Shown here in pieces: positions 6,633-8,311 of a DNA stretch of 8,311 nucleotides. Every line of letters begins with the position of its first letter. Position 1 is the stretch's first letter. This DNA comes from an uncultured Acidobacteriota bacterium (GTDB lineage Bacteria; Acidobacteriota; Terriglobia; Bryobacterales; Bryobacteraceae), in the NCBI GenBank assembly GCA_937952345.1, contig CALFYN010000283.1:1-8311 (forward strand). Direction: 5' to 3'. The notes under the pieces were generated by a model that saw nothing but the letters and a program-made list of their open reading frames with translations, searched no databases and was not told where the DNA came from. Position numbers and translations under genes: made by a program.

Positions 6633-8194
6633 CGCTTCCGTTTCGGTGGCGGCGCCTGCACGTAGGAGGACTCCTTCGGCTGCTCGTTGGCGAACTGGTC
6701 GTCGTCCTTCATTTCCTTCTTGAGACTGGCCAATTGCTGCTTGAGGCGCGCGACGGTAGTCTGCGCCTTCGGGTCGCTGTAGATGTTGCGCATCTCGTGC
6801 GGATCGGCAACAAGGTCATAGCATTCCCACTGATCCTTTTTCCAGAAGTAGATCAGCTTGTGCGTGGCGGTGCGGATGCCGTAGTGGGCGCGGGTGTTGT
6901 GATCGCCAGGGTCGTGGTAGTAGCGGTAGTACATTGCGCTGCGCCAATTGCGCGGGGTTTGCCCCTTCCACACGGGGATGAAGCTGCGCCCCTGCATGTC
7001 TTTCGGCACGGGCTGTCCGGCGAGATCGAGAAACGTGGGCGCGAAATCGCAATTGATTCCGATGGCGGGAGAAGTGCTGCCGGGCTTGATGCCTGCCGGC
7101 CAGCGAACCAGGAACGGCATCCGCAGGGATTCTTCATACATGAACCGCTTGTCGTACATGCCGTGCTCGCCGAGGAAGAAGCCCTGGTCGCTGGTGTAGA
7201 TGATGACTGTGTTGTCCTTGAGGCCATTCGAGTCAATCCAGTCGAGCAACCGGCCCACGTTGTCATCGACGCTCTGCACACAGGCCAGATAATCCTGCAT
7301 GTAGCGCTGGTATTTCCAGTCTTCGAGTTCCTTGCCGGTCAGCTTTTTCTTGACTCCACCCACTTCGATTTCCACTTCGGTGGGCTTGGCCTGGCGCCAC
7401 TTGCGCAGGTCCGCTCCCGATAGCCCGGGCGGCGGTGTGAGCTTGAGGTCGTTGCGGGTCATATCGCGGAACACGGATTGCTGTTGCTCGCGGATGGCTT
7501 CGGTGCGCGTGGAGTAGTCATCGCGCAGGTTGGCGGGTTCGGGAATGTGCTTGTTCTCGAACATTTTCCTGTGTTTTTCCGAAGGGGTCCATTCGCGATG
7601 CGGGGCTTTGTGATGCGACATGACGAAGAACGGCTTGTCCTTGGGGCGGTTCTTGAGGACATCGATGGTGATGTCGGTAATCACGTCGGTGGCATAGCCA
7701 GGATAGGTCTCCGAGCCGTCCTTGTCATACAGAACCGGGTTGTTATAGACGCCTTGTCCGGGGAGGACGTTCCAGTAGTCGAAGCCCGTGGGGTCACTGC
7801 CGAGATGCCATTTGCCGACCATAGCCGTGTAGTATCCGGCCTGCCGCAACAATTGCTGCACGGTTTGTTGTGAGCCGTCGAAGCGGTTGAATACGGGCAC
7901 GCCGTTGAGGTGGCTGTATTTGCCGGTGAGGATGGTGGCGCGGCTGGGGGTACAGATGGAATTCGTGGCAAAGACGTTGTCCATGCGCATGCCCGCGGCG
8001 GCGAGGCGGTCGAGATGGGGCGTCTGGTTGATCTTGCTGCCATAGCAACTGATGGCCTGGGCGGCGTGATCATCGGTCATGATGAAGATAATGTTGGGCC
8101 GCTTCGATTGGGCTTGTGCCGATGGCACGGAAGCGCATGCCAACCACGGCAGCGCAAGCACACTCCGGCGGGAGATGGTTTCCATGCTGTTCAT
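6629..8194 (-). CDS. Type I (formylglycine-dependent) sulfatase, secreted, S1_11-like
   Basis: The 521-residue product hydrolyses sulfate esters, probably on a carbohydrate. The leader (MNSMETISRR then a hydrophobic run, likely cleavage after AQA at about residue 28) has a twin-arginine-like SRRSVL. Metal ligands D41 and D42 are in IMTDDHA. The catalytic site is CTPSRA (81-86; bases 7937-7954), the Cys-type motif oxidised to formylglycine by a separate maturase not present here. Other active-site landmarks are GKWHLG (127-132), SHHKAPHR (193-200) and TSDQGFFLGEHG (334-345). The C-terminal subdomain with YDLVADPHE (459-467) is DUF4976-like. The pattern NSICTPSRATILTGKYSHLNG resembles bacterial N-acetylglucosamine-6-sulfatases/mucin-desulfating enzymes of the S1_11 type; the substrate is a tentative guess. 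The protein ends in a basic Pro-rich tail (PPPKRKR). The ATG at 8194 was chosen because it begins just before the leader and after the apparent upstream stop at 8206; the ATG at 8185 is equally plausible, and no strong Shine-Dalgarno favours either. Confidence 0.93.
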   Translation of the reverse strand: MNSMETISRRSVLALPWLACASVPSAQAQSKRPNIIFIMTDDHAAQAISCYGSKINQTPHLDRLAAAGMRMDNVFATNSICTPSRATILTGKYSHLNGVPVFNRFDGSQQTVQQLLRQAGYYTAMVGKWHLGSDPTGFDYWNVLPGQGVYNNPVLYDKDGSETYPGYATDVITDITIDVLKNRPKDKPFFVMSHHKAPHREWTPSEKHRKMFENKHIPEPANLRDDYSTRTEAIREQQQSVFRDMTRNDLKLTPPPGLSGADLRKWRQAKPTEVEIEVGGVKKKLTGKELEDWKYQRYMQDYLACVQSVDDNVGRLLDWIDSNGLKDNTVIIYTSDQGFFLGEHGMYDKRFMYEESLRMPFLVRWPAGIKPGSTSPAIGINCDFAPTFLDLAGQPVPKDMQGRSFIPVWKGQTPRNWRSAMYYRYYHDPGDHNTRAHYGIRTATHKLIYFWKKDQWECYDLVADPHEMRNIYSDPKAQTTVARLKQQLASLKKEMKDDDQFANEQPKESSYVQAPPPKRKR

Positions 8195-8205
8195 CTTACA
8201 AAGTC

Positions 8206-8310
8206 TCAGCGGACGAGGGATGGAGCGCGGCCGAACTGTTGCTGGAGTAAGGCGAGCATCCACCGGCGATGCGCGTTGAGAAACGAGCCGAATGCTTCGG
8301 GACGCGATGG
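8206..8310 (-). CDS. Probable C-terminal end of an unrecognised upstream gene (partial)
   Basis: On the minus strand, from the right edge, a frame stays open for 34 codons and stops at TGA (8208-8206). It reads approximately PSRPEAFGSFLNAHRRWM and ends in FGRAPSLVR. About 70% of third codon positions are G or C, as expected for coding sequence in this genome, and the peptide looks like an amphipathic helical C-terminus. The stop is 11 bases before the sulfatase ATG at 8194, a normal operon spacing, so the two may be co-transcribed. I do not recognise the family. The alternative is that this is non-coding leader sequence of the sulfatase gene; the fragment is too short to decide. Confidence 0.4.
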   Translation of the reverse strand, partial: PSRPEAFGSFLNAHRRWMLALLQQQFGRAPSLVR

Positions 8311-8311
8311 A

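Noticed and set aside
6633..6690. Possible terminator hairpin just past the enolase-superfamily stop
   Set aside because: Short GC-rich inverted words such as GGCGCC occur, but there is no stable long stem followed by a T-run, and the region codes for the sulfatase C-terminus.
6545..7423. Plus-strand open frame of 292 codons opposite the sulfatase gene
   Set aside because: Its Val/Leu/Ala-rich composition follows from antisense reading of the sulfatase C-terminal half, and it also overlaps the end of the enolase-superfamily gene.
7937..8077. Sulfatase active-site region with Gln in SDQG as an unusual metal ligand
   Set aside because: Asp-Gln at this position is common in the S1_11-like sulfatase group, so I do not treat it as anomalous.
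8195..8263. ATG at 8263 extending the sulfatase by 23 residues
   Set aside because: The extension is Arg/Pro-rich, would place the export leader internally and overlaps the apparent C-terminus of the upstream gene.

Overview
The window is a dense, GC-rich bacterial segment with almost no intergenic DNA. It carries a four-gene plus-strand cluster, a convergent minus-strand sulfatase gene, and probably the tail of a further minus-strand gene at the right edge. The pairing of a PSCyt2/PSD1 (DUF1549/DUF1553) protein with a DUF1501 protein is typical of Planctomycetota, Verrucomicrobiota and the Solibacter/Bryobacter branch of Acidobacteriota. Clear Shine-Dalgarno sequences and tight operon spacing make me lean to a Bryobacterales-like acidobacterium. 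That placement is an inference.

Plus strand, positions 2-6632: (1) a large cytochrome-like PSCyt2/PSD1 protein, cut at its N-terminus by the window edge, with a CxxCH heme-type motif; (2) a DUF1501 protein of the alkaline-phosphatase-like fold with a twin-arginine leader; (3) a secreted beta-propeller with Asp boxes, usually labelled sialidase-like or BNR; (4) a mandelate racemase/enolase-superfamily enzyme that also has a twin-arginine leader. Gaps between these genes are 8, 28 and 13 bases, so they are probably one operon. No promoter is visible because the 5' end lies outside the window.

Minus strand, positions 6629-8194: a type I sulfatase with the Cys-type formylglycine motif and a twin-arginine-like leader, resembling the N-acetylglucosamine-6-sulfatase/S1_11-like group. 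Its stop codon overlaps the stop of the enolase-superfamily gene by four bases, tail to tail. A short open frame ending 11 bases upstream of the sulfatase start looks like the C-terminus of another minus-strand gene.

Taken together, all four proteins whose N-terminus is visible carry export signals, three of them twin-arginine-like. The simplest reading is an extracytoplasmic module for breaking down a sulfated or acidic carbohydrate: the sulfatase removes sulfate, the propeller binds or cleaves glycan, the enolase-superfamily enzyme dehydrates or epimerises a sugar acid, and the cytochrome-like/DUF1501 pair has an unknown, possibly redox, role. The substrate cannot be read from the sequence. 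No RNA genes, CRISPR arrays, insertion sequences or convincing terminators were seen.
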